Both the position numbers and the translations under genes were made by a program. The notes beneath the pieces are model-generated. The model ran no database searches, was not told the origin of the DNA, and saw only the letters and a program-made list of their open reading frames with translations. Of a stretch of DNA of 64,000 nucleotides, positions 54,901 through 63,878 are shown piece after piece; position 1 is the stretch's first letter, and each line of letters opens with the position of its first letter. This stretch comes from Theristus sp. LFF4_11 (Eukaryota > Nematoda > Chromadorea > Monhysterida > Xyalidae): the NCBI GenBank assembly GCA_030248135.1, contig JASANC010004681.1, positions 62,001 to 126,000 on the forward strand, in the 5' to 3' direction.

Positions 54901-55859
54901 ACCATCGAATGTGATTTCTTGGCCGGGCTCTAACAAAACAAAGAAGCAAGAAATACGCCGATTGGGTGTAGTGCTGTGGGTTGCCGTGCCATGAGGCGAA
55001 TTCATTGTCGCTTTCTGTTAAACAAGCGTCAAAAACTGTGTGCATCATCACAATCACGATTAAATGTGTGTCAAGGCCAGTTCATGCTGACGTATGCGTA
55101 TACGTAGGCTTGTATTTTGACATACGACGTGTTCATGTTGTGTTCATGGAGACGTGCCTTTGACGTGCGTCAGCATGGAACAGGCCTTCAACAAACAAAA
55201 AGCGAACGCAAATCCGGCAACCAGCAGCAAATTTGCGAGCAACTTTTGCGCTACCTTCGAACTCCTCGGCGCTATCGGACACAATGCCTCCATAATTCAG
55301 CGCAATCTGAGCGGTGCCTCGCAGACAGTCTTCAGCTGGATAAACAGAAAAGAAACGTTTTTATTCTTGCCAGAAATTAATAAAATCTCGTGTGCACCCT
55401 AATCTTACAAAAGAAGCGTGTAAAACATCAATAAAATTTTAAAAAAATCGAATCAAAAAACAAACTTTTCAACTCGGAAAACGGAATTGACTCGGCATGA
55501 TCGACAATCATTCGCAGCAGTGAGTTGTCTCTTTCATGTTCGTGCGGAATTTCAGGAAACCTGAACAAGCGAGTAAATAAATCTGTTTGAGGAAACTCGC
55601 AGAAAAAAACAAATCGTTGAAATTAATGTCGAGAGAGATTGAAAAAAGCAGAAACTCACAGCACATAAAAGCCGTGCGTCGGCAGTTCGTTTTTGCCGAA
55701 TTTGTGCCCGAGAATCATTTGTATGGCGCTGGGCTGCTGTTGCACGGCCAATTTTTGCTTTTCGGCGTCATCGACCGCGACCGGCAATTGGTCCTCTACC
55801 TCTTGGCGTTGTTGTTGACGATCGTTTTCGCTCTGATTTTGAGCGCCGCGTTTGGCAGA
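42989..55859 (-). CDS. M3-family metallopeptidase homologue (oligopeptidase A/thimet type), predicted inactive
   Basis: Fifteen phase-consistent exons: 55660-55859, 55466-55560, 55255-55329, 54778-54929, 53777-53934, 53278-53391, 52674-52985, 49392-49535, 49032-49131, 48661-48811, 46930-47048, 45422-45614, 45109-45196, 44552-44699 and 42989-43351 (stop). That gives about 803 residues; the first Met exon is not located. Family blocks appear in order: LTAYQRRLMEK...GLGLT, GPWVVCLAPASVYPFMRYC, AQLLGFDSI, FPFRHVFQQLL...FGVRFEE, WHDSVRLFRAFD, LLGTVYLDAYAR, ALLHWEELCWLM, VSGFSFMEYDAADM, KYYVSIWAEV, ISRQIRKSILAWGG and FRGRDPSVNAI. M3 enzymes cut short peptides with one zinc. Here the HEFGH site reads REFAR (residues 539-543), the Glu ligand aligns with Asp569, and loop His/Tyr are replaced, so catalysis is not expected. 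Introns hold many transposons. A Gln-rich N-terminal region and a tail of about 55 residues after the last family block are extra. Confidence 0.9.
43679..44470. mobile_element. hAT-type MITE, TAGGGTTGGCA family, copy 1
   Basis: Termini TAGGGTTGGCAAAA and ATGCCAACCCTA are inverted. The exact 8-bp duplication ATTATGGT lies at 43671-43678 and 44471-44478. Lies in the last intron of the M3 homologue. No coding sequence. Confidence 0.88.
44805..44990 (+). repeat. Dispersed repeat T, copy 3
   Basis: GATGCGCGCATAGATAGGT, CATGACGCGGGAATTCAAAA and CCACATAAAGATTGAAAC match copies 1, 2 and 4. Located in an M3-gene intron. Confidence 0.6.
45902..46872. mobile_element. Element with 15-bp-iterated inverted ends (family IT2)
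   Basis: The ends are arrays of the 15-bp unit GGAGAACTGGTCACC/GGAGAACTGGTACCC (3 units left, about 8 inverted units right). The outer 17 bp also align as an inverted repeat. The 9-bp target duplication GTTTTTCCG is exact (45893-45901 and 46873-46881). The centre was later hit by a mariner-like element. It lies in the intron between the two exons that encode the altered zinc site of the M3 homologue. Confidence 0.8.
46083..46630. mobile_element. Mariner-like MITE nested in IT2
   Basis: Inverted termini CGGGGTGGGCCAAAAAATA and (inverted) CAGGGTTGGTCAAAAAACTA are flanked by TA at 46081-46082 and 46631-46632. This is a mariner-type terminus and target. The 548-bp interior has no transposase frame. 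Confidence 0.7.
47330..48585. mobile_element. hAT-type MITE, TAGGGTTGGCA family, copy 2 (interrupted)
   Basis: Begins TAGAGTTGGTAAAAAACCGG, ends TGCCAACCCTA. Flanks TTGAGATC and GTTAGATC are a degraded 8-bp duplication. The core matches 50770-51564. It is lengthened by the TA-flanked MITE at 47872-48333. Confidence 0.8.
47872..48333. mobile_element. TA-flanked MITE, CCGTATTACC family, copy 2
   Basis: Sits inside the hAT MITE. The uninterrupted sister element reads TTCATCGTATTTCAC at 51301-51315, where this one reads CATCATA, then the MITE, then TATTTCAC. That shows directly that a single TA was duplicated on insertion. Confidence 0.92.
48842..48978 (-). mobile_element. tRNA-derived SINE, copy 3 (5' truncated)
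   Basis: The (CAA)n tail, the body (CAGAACGCCGTCGAGTGGGG on the plus strand) and part of the B-box side are present. The tRNA A-box head is missing. Located between two coding exons of the M3 homologue (48661-48811 and 49032-49131). Confidence 0.75.
49650..49825 (-). repeat. Dispersed repeat T, copy 4
   Basis: Reverse orientation. CCTATCTATGCGCCCATTCA marks the outer end and GTAGAAAGGAAACTGGTTTC the inner. It is the longest copy on the outer side. Confidence 0.6.
50008..50745. mobile_element. hAT-type MITE, TAGAGATGT family
   Basis: Termini TAGAGATGTCAAG and CTTTACATCTCTA are inverted. The exact 8-bp duplication GGTGGGGT lies at 50000-50007 and 50746-50753. Core 738 bp, non-coding. It is distantly similar in layout (AT-rich ends, TTTCGAAAAATTATGCC phrases) to the TAGGGTTGTT family. 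Confidence 0.82.
50770..51564. mobile_element. hAT-type MITE, TAGGGTTGGCA family, copy 3
   Basis: Begins TAGGGTTAATAAAAAACGG, ends TGCCAACCCTA. Flanks GGTGAAAG and GGTGGAAG differ by one base. It is nearly identical to copy 2 without the nested MITE. Confidence 0.82.
51624..52653. mobile_element. hAT-type MITE, TAGGGTTAGGGG family, copy 3 (inverted)
   Basis: Begins TAGGATTAGGGGC, ends CCCCCTAACCCTA. The exact 8-bp duplication TGCCCTCC lies at 51616-51623 and 52654-52661. It ends 20 bp from the M3-gene exon at 52674. Confidence 0.87.
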
Positions 55860-56113
55860 CTGAAACGTTTTCTTTTTGAAAAGCGGACAAACGGAAGTTA
55901 ACGGCTAAGGTGTGCTCGAAAACATTTTTGCATTTCTTGTAGGTAAATTTGAAATTAAACAAATAAACGGCCGAACACCGAAACAGCAAACGAAACGAAC
56001 GCACGCACCACGCAGTGAGCTTGCTGTTTGCGCCATCGCAGACGTCGACAAACGTTGCCGCTGCAGCTGCCGGATGGCCATCGTGAAAACATTGCTTATT
56101 CTATTGTGTAGGG

Positions 56114-57624
56114 TAGGGATGGAGCCGGTTCCGGTCCGGATTCCGGCGCCTAAAATTGGATCCGGATCCGGTCCGGATTCCGGCGCAATTTTGCCGGATC
56201 CGGCCGGATCCGGCCGGAATGGCCGAGACCCGCGAATTAACCAGTTGATTCCTCCGTTTCAGAGCTGTTCAATGGTTTGACAAATTTGTTTCGGTGCTTT
56301 GTTGGTTTTGTTGTTGTTCATTTTACATGTGATCAGTGAGCGTTTCTTTAGTTTAGTGTTCTGTTCAATGGTAAATGGTTCACTGCTTTTGTCTTGAGTG
56401 GTAAACTTATGTGCAGCATCGTCCACTTTAAAAAACGTGGCTGCCAGCTTTTGGCCGACGTTGTTGATGAACAATAGCAGGTTTTTTTGAAATCAGCCAT
56501 CTTCGTTGGTCATATTCAGTTTGCTGTCAAACAGTTGCTATTTTGTGAGCCCCAGAACACCAGCGATTTTAGCGACGTGTGTTACCGTGGGTGTGCGGGG
56601 GTGCCGTGATCCCCTAAAACCCGATAAACCCCCCCCCCCCAACGACGAATCCACGAGACGACGAATCCATTTCAATGGTGTTGCCCGCCGTTTGCGCACT
56701 GAAGCACCGCATCGAACAAGTCGATGCGAGTGGCATTGGTACGACGAAAAAAACGCTGCTGACCAGCATCGACACACGCTTCCGTGCGCGTTTCCACAAC
56801 GAATCCAACATCATGGCCACGTACGTTGATCCGCGATTCAAGAATACTGCAGTCGTCTTCGAAAATGAAGGCGCGATTCGTTGTGAACTGCTTCACATTG
56901 CAAAGAAAATCTTGAAACGACCGGAGACGCCCACAAACTGCGACGATACATCCGAGATCGCGAACAACGACGATGACGAAAATGAACGCGAGCCCGAACC
57001 AAAAAAGAAATCGACTGGCCTCTACGGAGGCATCGAGTTTCACGCTGCGCGACCGCGAGACCCGTCAGGCGAATCCAGTCTCGAAGACGAACTGCGCGGC
57101 GAAATGAATATGTACGAGTCGGATGATTTTATCGACGAACCGGACAAAAGCGATCTAACGCTAGACTTTTGGCGGCTGAACTCGTCTAAATACCCCAAAC
57201 TATCGACAATAGCGCGCAGATACCTGGCACCGCTACCAACAAGCGTGGCAAGCGAACGAATGTTCTCTGAAGCCAGGCAGGTGTTTGTGTACAGCCGATT
57301 TTGTCTGTCAACTCAGAACGCCGAAAAGGTCATGTTTCTGAATGGAGTGTTGCCTGCACTTGATTATCCCTATGCGATGTGAATTTTGTCAATTGTTGTT
57401 GTTGTAATTTTTGGTTGGTTCACGTGCTGTGTCTTGCTGACTTTGTTTCTGTGTCAGTGCTGAAAATGTGATGAAGAAGCGACGAAATGTGCGTAGTTGT
57501 TTTTTAGACATAAAAAAGCCATTCCGGTCCGGATTCCGGCAATTTTTGCCGGATCCGGCCCGGCCGGAATGGGCTTTTGCCGGATCCGGCCCGGATTCCG
57601 GCAAATTTGCCGGATCCATCCCTA
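56114..57624 (+). mobile_element. hAT transposon remnant with transposase fragment
   Basis: Inverted termini TAGGGATGGAGCCGG and CCGGATCCATCCCTA, with exact 8-bp duplication GTGTAGGG at 56106-56113 and 57625-57632. Sub-terminal CCGGATCCGG clusters could be transposase sites. At 1.5 kb it is shorter than an autonomous hAT, and only the C-terminal part of a transposase survives. Confidence 0.9.
56675..57382 (+). pseudogene. hAT transposase C-terminal fragment (235 codons)
   Basis: The frame opens MVLPAVCALKHRIEQV. It has a zinc-finger-BED-type transposase middle part (TYVDPRFKN), an acidic/basic linker, and the hAT dimerisation region (FWRLNSSKYPKLSTIARRYL, then PTSVASERMFSEA, ending near PALDYPYAM). 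The BED finger and most of the RNase H-like catalytic domain are absent upstream, so it is truncated although its own frame is clean. An intact C-terminus may be kept by chance or youth. Confidence 0.8.
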
Positions 57625-57632
57625 GTGTAGGG

Positions 57633-58179
57633 GTTGAAAAATGTAAAAAGACCGACGTTTCAAAATTTTCAAAATGCCCGAGGAAAATTTGAAGGTCGAC
57701 AGAAACAGGTGCATTCGAACCGCGGCGACATGCTGAGTTAGAATTGTTAAACAAAAATCGAATTTTTGAAAGTAAACGATTAAAAAACAAATGCCGATTT
57801 AATCCGGATTTAATTTTAAAAAAAATTGAAAAAATTTCCTCCGGCCTTTAACAAAACCACGGAGGCAACCACGACAGTACCGTGGGCGAGGGGGGGTGGG
57901 GGGGGGGGTACACCCCCCCACCCCCAGAGCACCAGAGACCGTTGGGTGGGGGGGGGGGGGTGGGGGGGGGCACCGTTTACACCGTTTACAACCATTTACA
58001 CAGTGAAGATAGGCAAAAAAGTCAAATTTTCAAATTGACCTGGCCGGCGATTCCGTCGGTTAAATCGGCTGATCAAGACATCAATCAACTCGCCAGGATG
58101 CCCTCTACATGTGCAGATTGCATTTGCGGTCGGTGGGTTAAATTTTTTGAAATTTTTTGAACTGTTGAAAAACTGAAAC
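57633..58179. other. Repeat debris with G-runs
   Basis: 57738-57830 resembles the start of the TAGGGTTGTTAAA MITE family, truncated. 57868-57972 contains CAGTACCGTGGGC-type sequence with long G and C runs. 57980-58179 is unassigned. No gene recognised. Confidence 0.5.
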
Positions 58180-58920
58180 GTGGCGCACGAGACACACGTC
58201 GTGAAACGCAGATATTGCCAACACATAACGTCGCCCAGATCACGATTTCCTCGGCCGATTTCGACGATCGATGGCTCAATCAACTCAGCGGAGTACCCGG
58301 AAGACGATGATGCCTCGTTTGTGGTTCGTTTTCACGGTTTTCTGAAAATCGAAAAAAATCCAAATCACAATAAATTGGTGTTTTGTGTTTTTTCGTAAAT
58401 TTTTTATTGCACAACGACCAATGTTAAATAAAAACAAAACCAACCACAATCGACACATCGTCGTGTTCCGGATGCTCTGCTGAGTTGATTGAGCCATCGA
58501 TCGTCGAAATCGGCCGAGGAAATCGTGATCTGGGCGACGTTATGTGTTGGCAATATTTGCGTTTCACGACGTGTGTCTCGTGCGCCGACCTGTCACGCGA
58601 CTCTGCCAGCGCTGTGCTCAACCGATTTCGACGATCGATAGCTCAATCAACTCAGCGGAGTACCCGGAAGACGATGATGCCTCGTTTGTGGTTCGTTTTC
58701 ACGGTTTTCTGAAAATCGAAAAAATCCAAATCACAATAAATTGGTGTTTTGTGTTTTTTCGTAAATTTTTTATTGCACAACGACCAATGTTAAATAAAAA
58801 CAAAACCAACCACAATCGACACATCGTCGTTTTCCGAATGCTCTGCTGAGTTGATTGAGCCATCGATCGTCGAAATCGGCGGAGGAAATCGTGATCTGGG
58901 CGACGTTATGTGTTACGTTA
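58180..58920. repeat. Inverted/direct repeat cluster (three copies of a 130-290-bp unit)
   Basis: GCACGAGACACACGTCGTGA...CGATCGATGGCTCAATCAACTC (58181-58290) recurs inverted at about 58480-58592. A second direct copy of the following part starts at 58620 (CCGATTTCGACGATCGATAG), and another inverted end lies at 58845-58915. The copies keep the same open frame, through YCQHITSPRSRFPRP and SINSAE, across strands. Probably a transposon with long inverted arms. No TSD was identified. Confidence 0.65.
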
Positions 58921-59032
58921 TCAATAGAATGGTCACAACCACGAAAAACAAAAAAAACTTTATTAACAGCATAAAATCTGTTGGTACAACACCCTATATT
59001 CATGCCGACCCAACCCGTTCCATAAATCACAC

Positions 59033-59112
59033 CGTGCGGTGTTTTCATCGGTGCGGTGTTTTCACCGTGCGGTGTTTTCATCGGTGCGGTGTTTTCACCG
59101 CTGCGGTGTTTT
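59033..59112. repeat. Short tandem repeat (about 17-bp unit)
   Basis: GTGCGGTGTTTTCATCG/ACC units occur five times in succession. Confidence 0.8.
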
Positions 59113-59139
59113 TAGCAATTACCCCATAGAACCGGGCAC

Positions 59140-59872
59140 CCCCCCCCCCATCGGACCCCCCCCCTCGAAAATTTGGCCGACACCCCCCCCCCCCCACACC
59201 CAGTACCGTGGGCCCAAAAAAAATTTCGGGGGGGGGGGATGGCCGGTACCGTGGGGGGGGGGGGGGTGCCGACCAAAAAGTGAGGGGTGGGGTCCAACCT
59301 ATGGTAACGTGGGACCCCCCCAGGCAGTACCGTGGGCGGGGGGGTGGGGGGGTACACCCCCCCAGAGCACCCGAGACCGTCGGGGGGGGGGGGGGGGGGG
59401 GCCCCGTGCCACCCCCCCCTAACACCGGGCACCCCCCCCCCATCGTACCCCCCCCCTCGAAAATTTGGCCGACACCCCCCCCACCCCCCCATGAAATTTT
59501 GTCTGGCGGACACCCCCCCCCAAAATTTTCTGCACACCCTAAAATTTTTTTCGAAAATCATGATTTTTTGTCTATAAAGTCCATAATATAAGCTGAATAT
59601 ATGATAACTTGACCATCTTCATTGTAATTTCAACGATTTTGCAGCAAAATTTAGCGTTTTTCCTTCAAAATTTAAGCGAAAAATTATCATGGGGGTGGGG
59701 GGGGTGGACCCCCCCCCACAGAAAATTTTGAAAAAATGCACCCCCCCCCCCCCCATGGGACCCCCCTGGGGGGGGGTCCCACGTTACCATAGGTTGGACC
59801 CCCCCCTCACTTTTTGGTCGGCACCCCCCCACGGTACCATACCCCCCCTCGAAATTTTTTTTGGGCCCACGG
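59140..59872. repeat. Dense G/C-run region with CAGTACCGTGGGC termini
   Basis: Runs of 7-18 G or C alternate with CAGTACCGTGGG(C) at 59199 and 59332 and the inverse GCCCACGGTAC at 59868. Phrases such as TCGAAAATTTGGCCGACACC recur. It looks like overlapping non-autonomous elements of one family, with part also at 61205-61297. Confidence 0.55.
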
Positions 59873-60355
59873 TACAGTTGCCCGCAACGTGATCGCGAAA
59901 TCATGGTACGTGTTTTCGATACGATGATTTGAAGAGTGGGCTCTCGCCATGTGGCAGATAGCATAGCTGGTTGAACCTGAAAGTTAGTGTCTTGGGGGGG
60001 GGCGACCGGGTCGACAGGGGTTGCCGACTTAGCTACAGCAAACAGGAATTTTTGAACACAGTCAAATTTTGGTAATTTTCTAAAGAGGAACAACTAAGAA
60101 CGGTTCAATATTCAAGTACACGTCGAAAATTGTCCTGTTTTACTGTTGAAAATGCAACTTTCCCTCTATGAAATGGACATAATTTCAATAAAACACGATT
60201 TTCGCTCTTATAGTTTTCCGGATCGTTCTGAAAATAGTCTAGATGAACTCAGCTCGACGAGACGCTTCAAACAAACCTAACTTGTAAAAAAAATTTTTTT
60301 TTTAATTTTTTTTTAATTCAAAAAAAAAATCCGGATTTTTTTTCCCCTAACCCTA
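59873..60355. mobile_element. hAT-type MITE, TAGGGTTAGGGG family, truncated copy 4
   Basis: Matches the second half of 51624-52653 from TTGCCCGCAACGTGATCGCG to CCCCTAACCCTA. The left end is missing at the border with the G/C-run region. Confidence 0.8.
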
Positions 60356-60460
60356 GGTGGGGGGGGGGGTGGACCCCCCCACAGAAAATTTTGAAAAAAT
60401 GCATTCCATGGGGGGGTCCCATGGGGGGGTCCCACGTTACCATAGGTTGGACCCCCCACC

Positions 60461-61201
60461 TAGGGTTGTTAAAAAAAACAAAAATCGTCATTTTTGTTTT
60501 TTTTTTAAAAAAAAAAATTTTTTTTTTAAAAAAAAAAATTTCAAAAATCAAAGTTGTGCTAAATCAATCAGGGAGTCCGAAGAACCACATATGATATGCA
60601 AGCGCCTCCCGAATGACTCCCATATGACGGAACTTTGCAGATTTTGTTTTGGTGACCTCAATTACCCCTTTTCCAAACCGTCACCATGCCTCTTCTTGTG
60701 TTTTGACCTCCAAAACGTCACTAATTGTCCCCAGCTAAACTAATGCTAAAGTGAAGACCAACATACCGCCTTGAAATTCGATCAATTCTTCTGATGGTGT
60801 CGCGACGACACGACACGAAGCAGCAACCAGACAACGTAGCGCTTGCAAACGGAGCATCGAGCACAATCGGACGCTCTGCGAGGTGAATCGTCACCTTATC
60901 TGCATCGGAAATGGTAGGCCAAGCTTTGGGACGCTCAAAAACTTCATCGCAGATGTTGTCGTAGCCTAAAATCAGTCGGTAAAACGGCCCAAAATCGACT
61001 GCTAAAGGTTTTACGAGGTATAATCAAAGAAAATTTTTGTTGAACTTTCGAAAAATTTTGCCAAAATTGAGGTTTTCAGAGCATATTGGAGGAAAATTTT
61101 TCGAATTTTTTTTTTTAAAAAAAAAAATCGGCATTTTTGTTTTTTTTTTAATCACTTTTTTTTTTAAAAAAAAAAAATTTCATTTTTGTTTAACAACCCT
61201 A
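60461..61201. mobile_element. hAT-type MITE, TAGGGTTGTTAAA family, copy 4
   Basis: Termini TAGGGTTGTTAAAA and TTTAACAACCCTA, with exact 8-bp duplication CCCCCACC at 60453-60460 and 61202-61209. Very similar to 34179-34887 throughout. Confidence 0.88.
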
Positions 61202-61308
61202 CCCCCACCTCACTTTTTGGTCGGCACCCCCCCCCCCCCCACGGCACCATACCCCCCCCCCTTCGAAAATTGTTTTGGGCCCACGGTACTGTTGGGGACA
61301 GGACAAAT

Positions 61309-61672
61309 CCGCCCCCTCCAAAAAAAATTATGTTTTTGTTAAATAAACAAATAAATAAATAAAGGCGCAATAAAGCAAAGCAAAGCTAAGTATTTATTTG
61401 TTTATTTAACAAAAACATAATTTTTTCGTGAAGCTTCATAAGTCACGGGAATGGGAATGAGAGAATGTGAACCCCGACCCCGATACTGTAAAACTTCGCC
61501 CATTTGCACCAATTCACGCAGGCATTTGTTCAATTGCGACCTGAAGAGTTGCAGCCTGCTCATTGCGGCCCGTTTGATTGCGGACCAGAGAATTGCGGCC
61601 CGGAGAACAGCGCCCCGGACGATTCCGGCTCGGAAAATGTAGGCCAACCAAATTTTTTTGGAGGGGGGTTGC
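61309..61672. mobile_element. Small element with a 15-bp iterated block (IT3) and hairpins
   Basis: CCCCCTCCAAAAAAA and TTTTTTTGGAGGGGGG form inverted ends. Inside are a hairpin (TTTTTGTTAAATAAACAAAT and its inverse, 61330-61424) and a one-sided array of about seven 15-bp units of the type CGGCCCGGAGAATTG (61535-61642). The array has the same period as IT1 and IT2 but a different sequence and no matching second arm, so it may be a relic. Confidence 0.5.
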
Positions 61673-61679
61673 TTTTGTT

Positions 61680-62540
61680 AAAAGCCGTTTTCTCCTACTT
61701 TGCTCTGAAAATTCGATTTTTGGAATAATTTTTTGAAAGTTCAAACCAAATTATCTTCCCAACTTTTTGTGTGCTTGCTTAGGTACATGCCATTATTTGG
61801 TCATTTTGACCGACGTACTCCATGTTTTTCTATTTGGATGACTTCTAGAGTCAATTTTTAGCGTTGAAATGACTTAACTGAATTAAAATATCGTTTCAGA
61901 AATCGTTTTCTTGCAACTTAGAACATGTTTTTCAGTCGCTAGGCCATGAGATGAACATGATATTTTGTTGATTGGCGTATGTTATAGGTCTACAATGGAG
62001 TTGTGCGATATATTGTTAAACAATTGGAGCGGAGGTGTTGGTCAATACCACATCACACGACCGTTTTTCATGTGATTTTTAAATGCGGCTCGGGCTCATG
62101 CGCGCCACATGCCCCAGCCACCGCAGACGTCGCAGCTGAATCGTGATGTCGCCCTGACTGTTCGCCTTCGGCCCGAATGCGCGACGTTGCACGGTTTTAT
62201 TTGTGACGCGATCAGACCAGTGAGTGCCGGTGATGGAACGAAGCCACTGGTTGTCTTGCACTATTATTTTATTTAATATTGAATTGTTAAGTGACCACAA
62301 TTCGCAGCCGTAGAGCAGCGACGAGCGGATGCACGCTGAGTATACTCGTGCCTTTGTGCGTATTGACACGTCGTGCCATCGCCACAGCCGCCGCAGGCTG
62401 TGGAACGCCAGGGCAGACAGCTTGATGCGCCGATGAACATCATCTGAACAACTAATAACAGTTCAATATTCAAGTACACGTCAAAAATTGTCTTTTTTTA
62501 ACTGTTGAAAATGCAACTTTCCCTCTATGAAATTATAGTT
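61680..62540. mobile_element. hAT-type MITE, TAGGGTTAGGGG family, copy 5, split by a LINE fragment
   Basis: 61680-62072 and about 62455-62540 match consecutive parts of the family (TTGTGCGATATATTGTTAAA..., then TTCAATATTCAAGTACACGT). The LINE piece lies between. Both outer termini are missing. Confidence 0.7.
62073..62447 (-). pseudogene. LINE (non-LTR retrotransposon) reverse-transcriptase 3' fragment
   Basis: The translation reads KLSALAFHSLRRLWRWHDV, then TKARVYSACIRSSLLYGCELW, WLRSITGTHWSDRVTN and LRRLRWLGHVARM. These are the typical C-terminal blocks of LINE ORF2 just after the reverse-transcriptase domain. Only about 125 codons remain, with no palm domain. The frame is open but the element is 5'-truncated. 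Confidence 0.8.
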
Positions 62541-62633
62541 GTTCCAGAGCCGGGGGGTTGGGGGGGGATGAAACAATCAAAAAGCTGAAAACGTTTATTG
62601 TTGTCAACTGTAAATGTCAACCTGTTACAGGTA

Positions 62634-63072
62634 CCGTATTACCCCCATTAACCCCCCCCCCACCATTAAACCCCCCACGACAAGTTTTTGAATAATCCGC
62701 CCCCCACAAATAATCCCCCATGGGGGATTATTGGAAACCTGTTTGAAACACATACCCAGCGAATTCAGTGGCTGGTTGCAGTGAAAATGATGAAATTGTG
62801 CTACCAAAGGCCCCAAATGGATGAGTTAATGGTAATGTCATTACAAAAGGCTGTTGTAAAAGGAAATTTCTTTTACTTTTACAGTAGAAGTTTCTGCGAC
62901 TTTCTTGCCTGCCATGCAAGGTATTTTTGCCATTTTTCAATAAACCCCCACCCCTAGAATTTGTTTGTAAATAAAGCCCCCCCCCACCAATAATCCCCCC
63001 ACCAATAAACCACCACCCCTAAAAGTCGCTGACATATTCATCCCCCATGGGGGTTTATTGGGGGTAATACGG
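62634..63072. mobile_element. TA-flanked MITE, CCGTATTACC family, copy 3
   Basis: Termini CCGTATTACCCCCA and TGGGGGTAATACGG are flanked by TA. The core is shared with the other copies. Confidence 0.87.
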
Positions 63073-63435
63073 TAATACCGGTCGACCACTGAGAAAACGC
63101 TCCAGCATTGTTCCGACCATTCGAAATCCACATCTTCCTGCTTCCACCTCGGTCACCAACAGCGATCAACACATCCACATCAACAACAAGTGCGACTTCA
63201 ACGAGACAAGAGAAACTACATAGATTCACAGCAGAGAACCCAGCAAGACCGTGGAAGTTGTCCGTGGTGATTGGGCAAAAAATAACGAACAAGCCATATC
63301 GATCAACTGTTCTTCATGACATTGCCACTTCATGTGAGCATCCGCAATATTAGCTTCAAGTTCGGCCACAGTAGCTGCTAAACGAAATGCGGTTTCATAA
63401 AGGAAAAGTTGCACAGTTTACTCTATTGTTGTTTA
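63073..63435. other. Unassigned spacer between two MITEs
   Basis: Open frames exist on both strands (for example a minus frame with AFRLAATVAELEANIADAHM). None matches a family or shows clear splice signals. It may contain a piece of an exon. Confidence 0.3.
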
Positions 63436-63878
63436 CTGTATTACCTCTATTAAACCCCCCCCCCCCCAAAATTACCCCCCCCCAAAAGAAATAAACCCCC
63501 ACCCCCTCGACAAGTTTCCAAATAACCCCCCCACCCCAAAAAAATAATCTCCCATGGGGGATTATTGGAAACCTGTTTGAAACACATACCCAGCGAATTC
63601 AGTGGCTGGTTGCAGTGAAAATAATGAAATTGTGCTCCCAAAGGCCCCAAATGGATGAGTTAATGGTAATTTCATTACAAAAGGCTGTTGTAGTAAAAGG
63701 AAATTTCTATGTAGAGTAGAAGTTTCTGCGACTTCCTTACTGCCATGGAAGGTATTTTTGCCATTTTGCCCACCCCTAAAAATGGTTTCCAAATAAACCC
63801 CCCCCAAAAAATAAACCCCCACCCCCAGAAGTCGCTGAAGAAATAAACCCCCATGGGGGTTTATTAGAGGTAATACGG
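63436..63878. mobile_element. TA-flanked MITE, CCGTATTACC family, copy 4
   Basis: Left terminus CTGTATTACCTCTA (one change), right TAGAGGTAATACGG, flanked by TA. It is closest to copies 2 and 3 in the core. Confidence 0.87.

Noticed and set aside
55587..55901. Plus-strand hydrophobic ORF (LLTIVFALILSAAF)
   Set aside because: It is antisense to the Gln-rich first located exon of the M3 homologue, whose own frame continues in phase into the next exon.
58770..59591. Gly/Pro-rich ORFs on both strands
   Set aside because: They are produced by long G and C runs and have no independent support.
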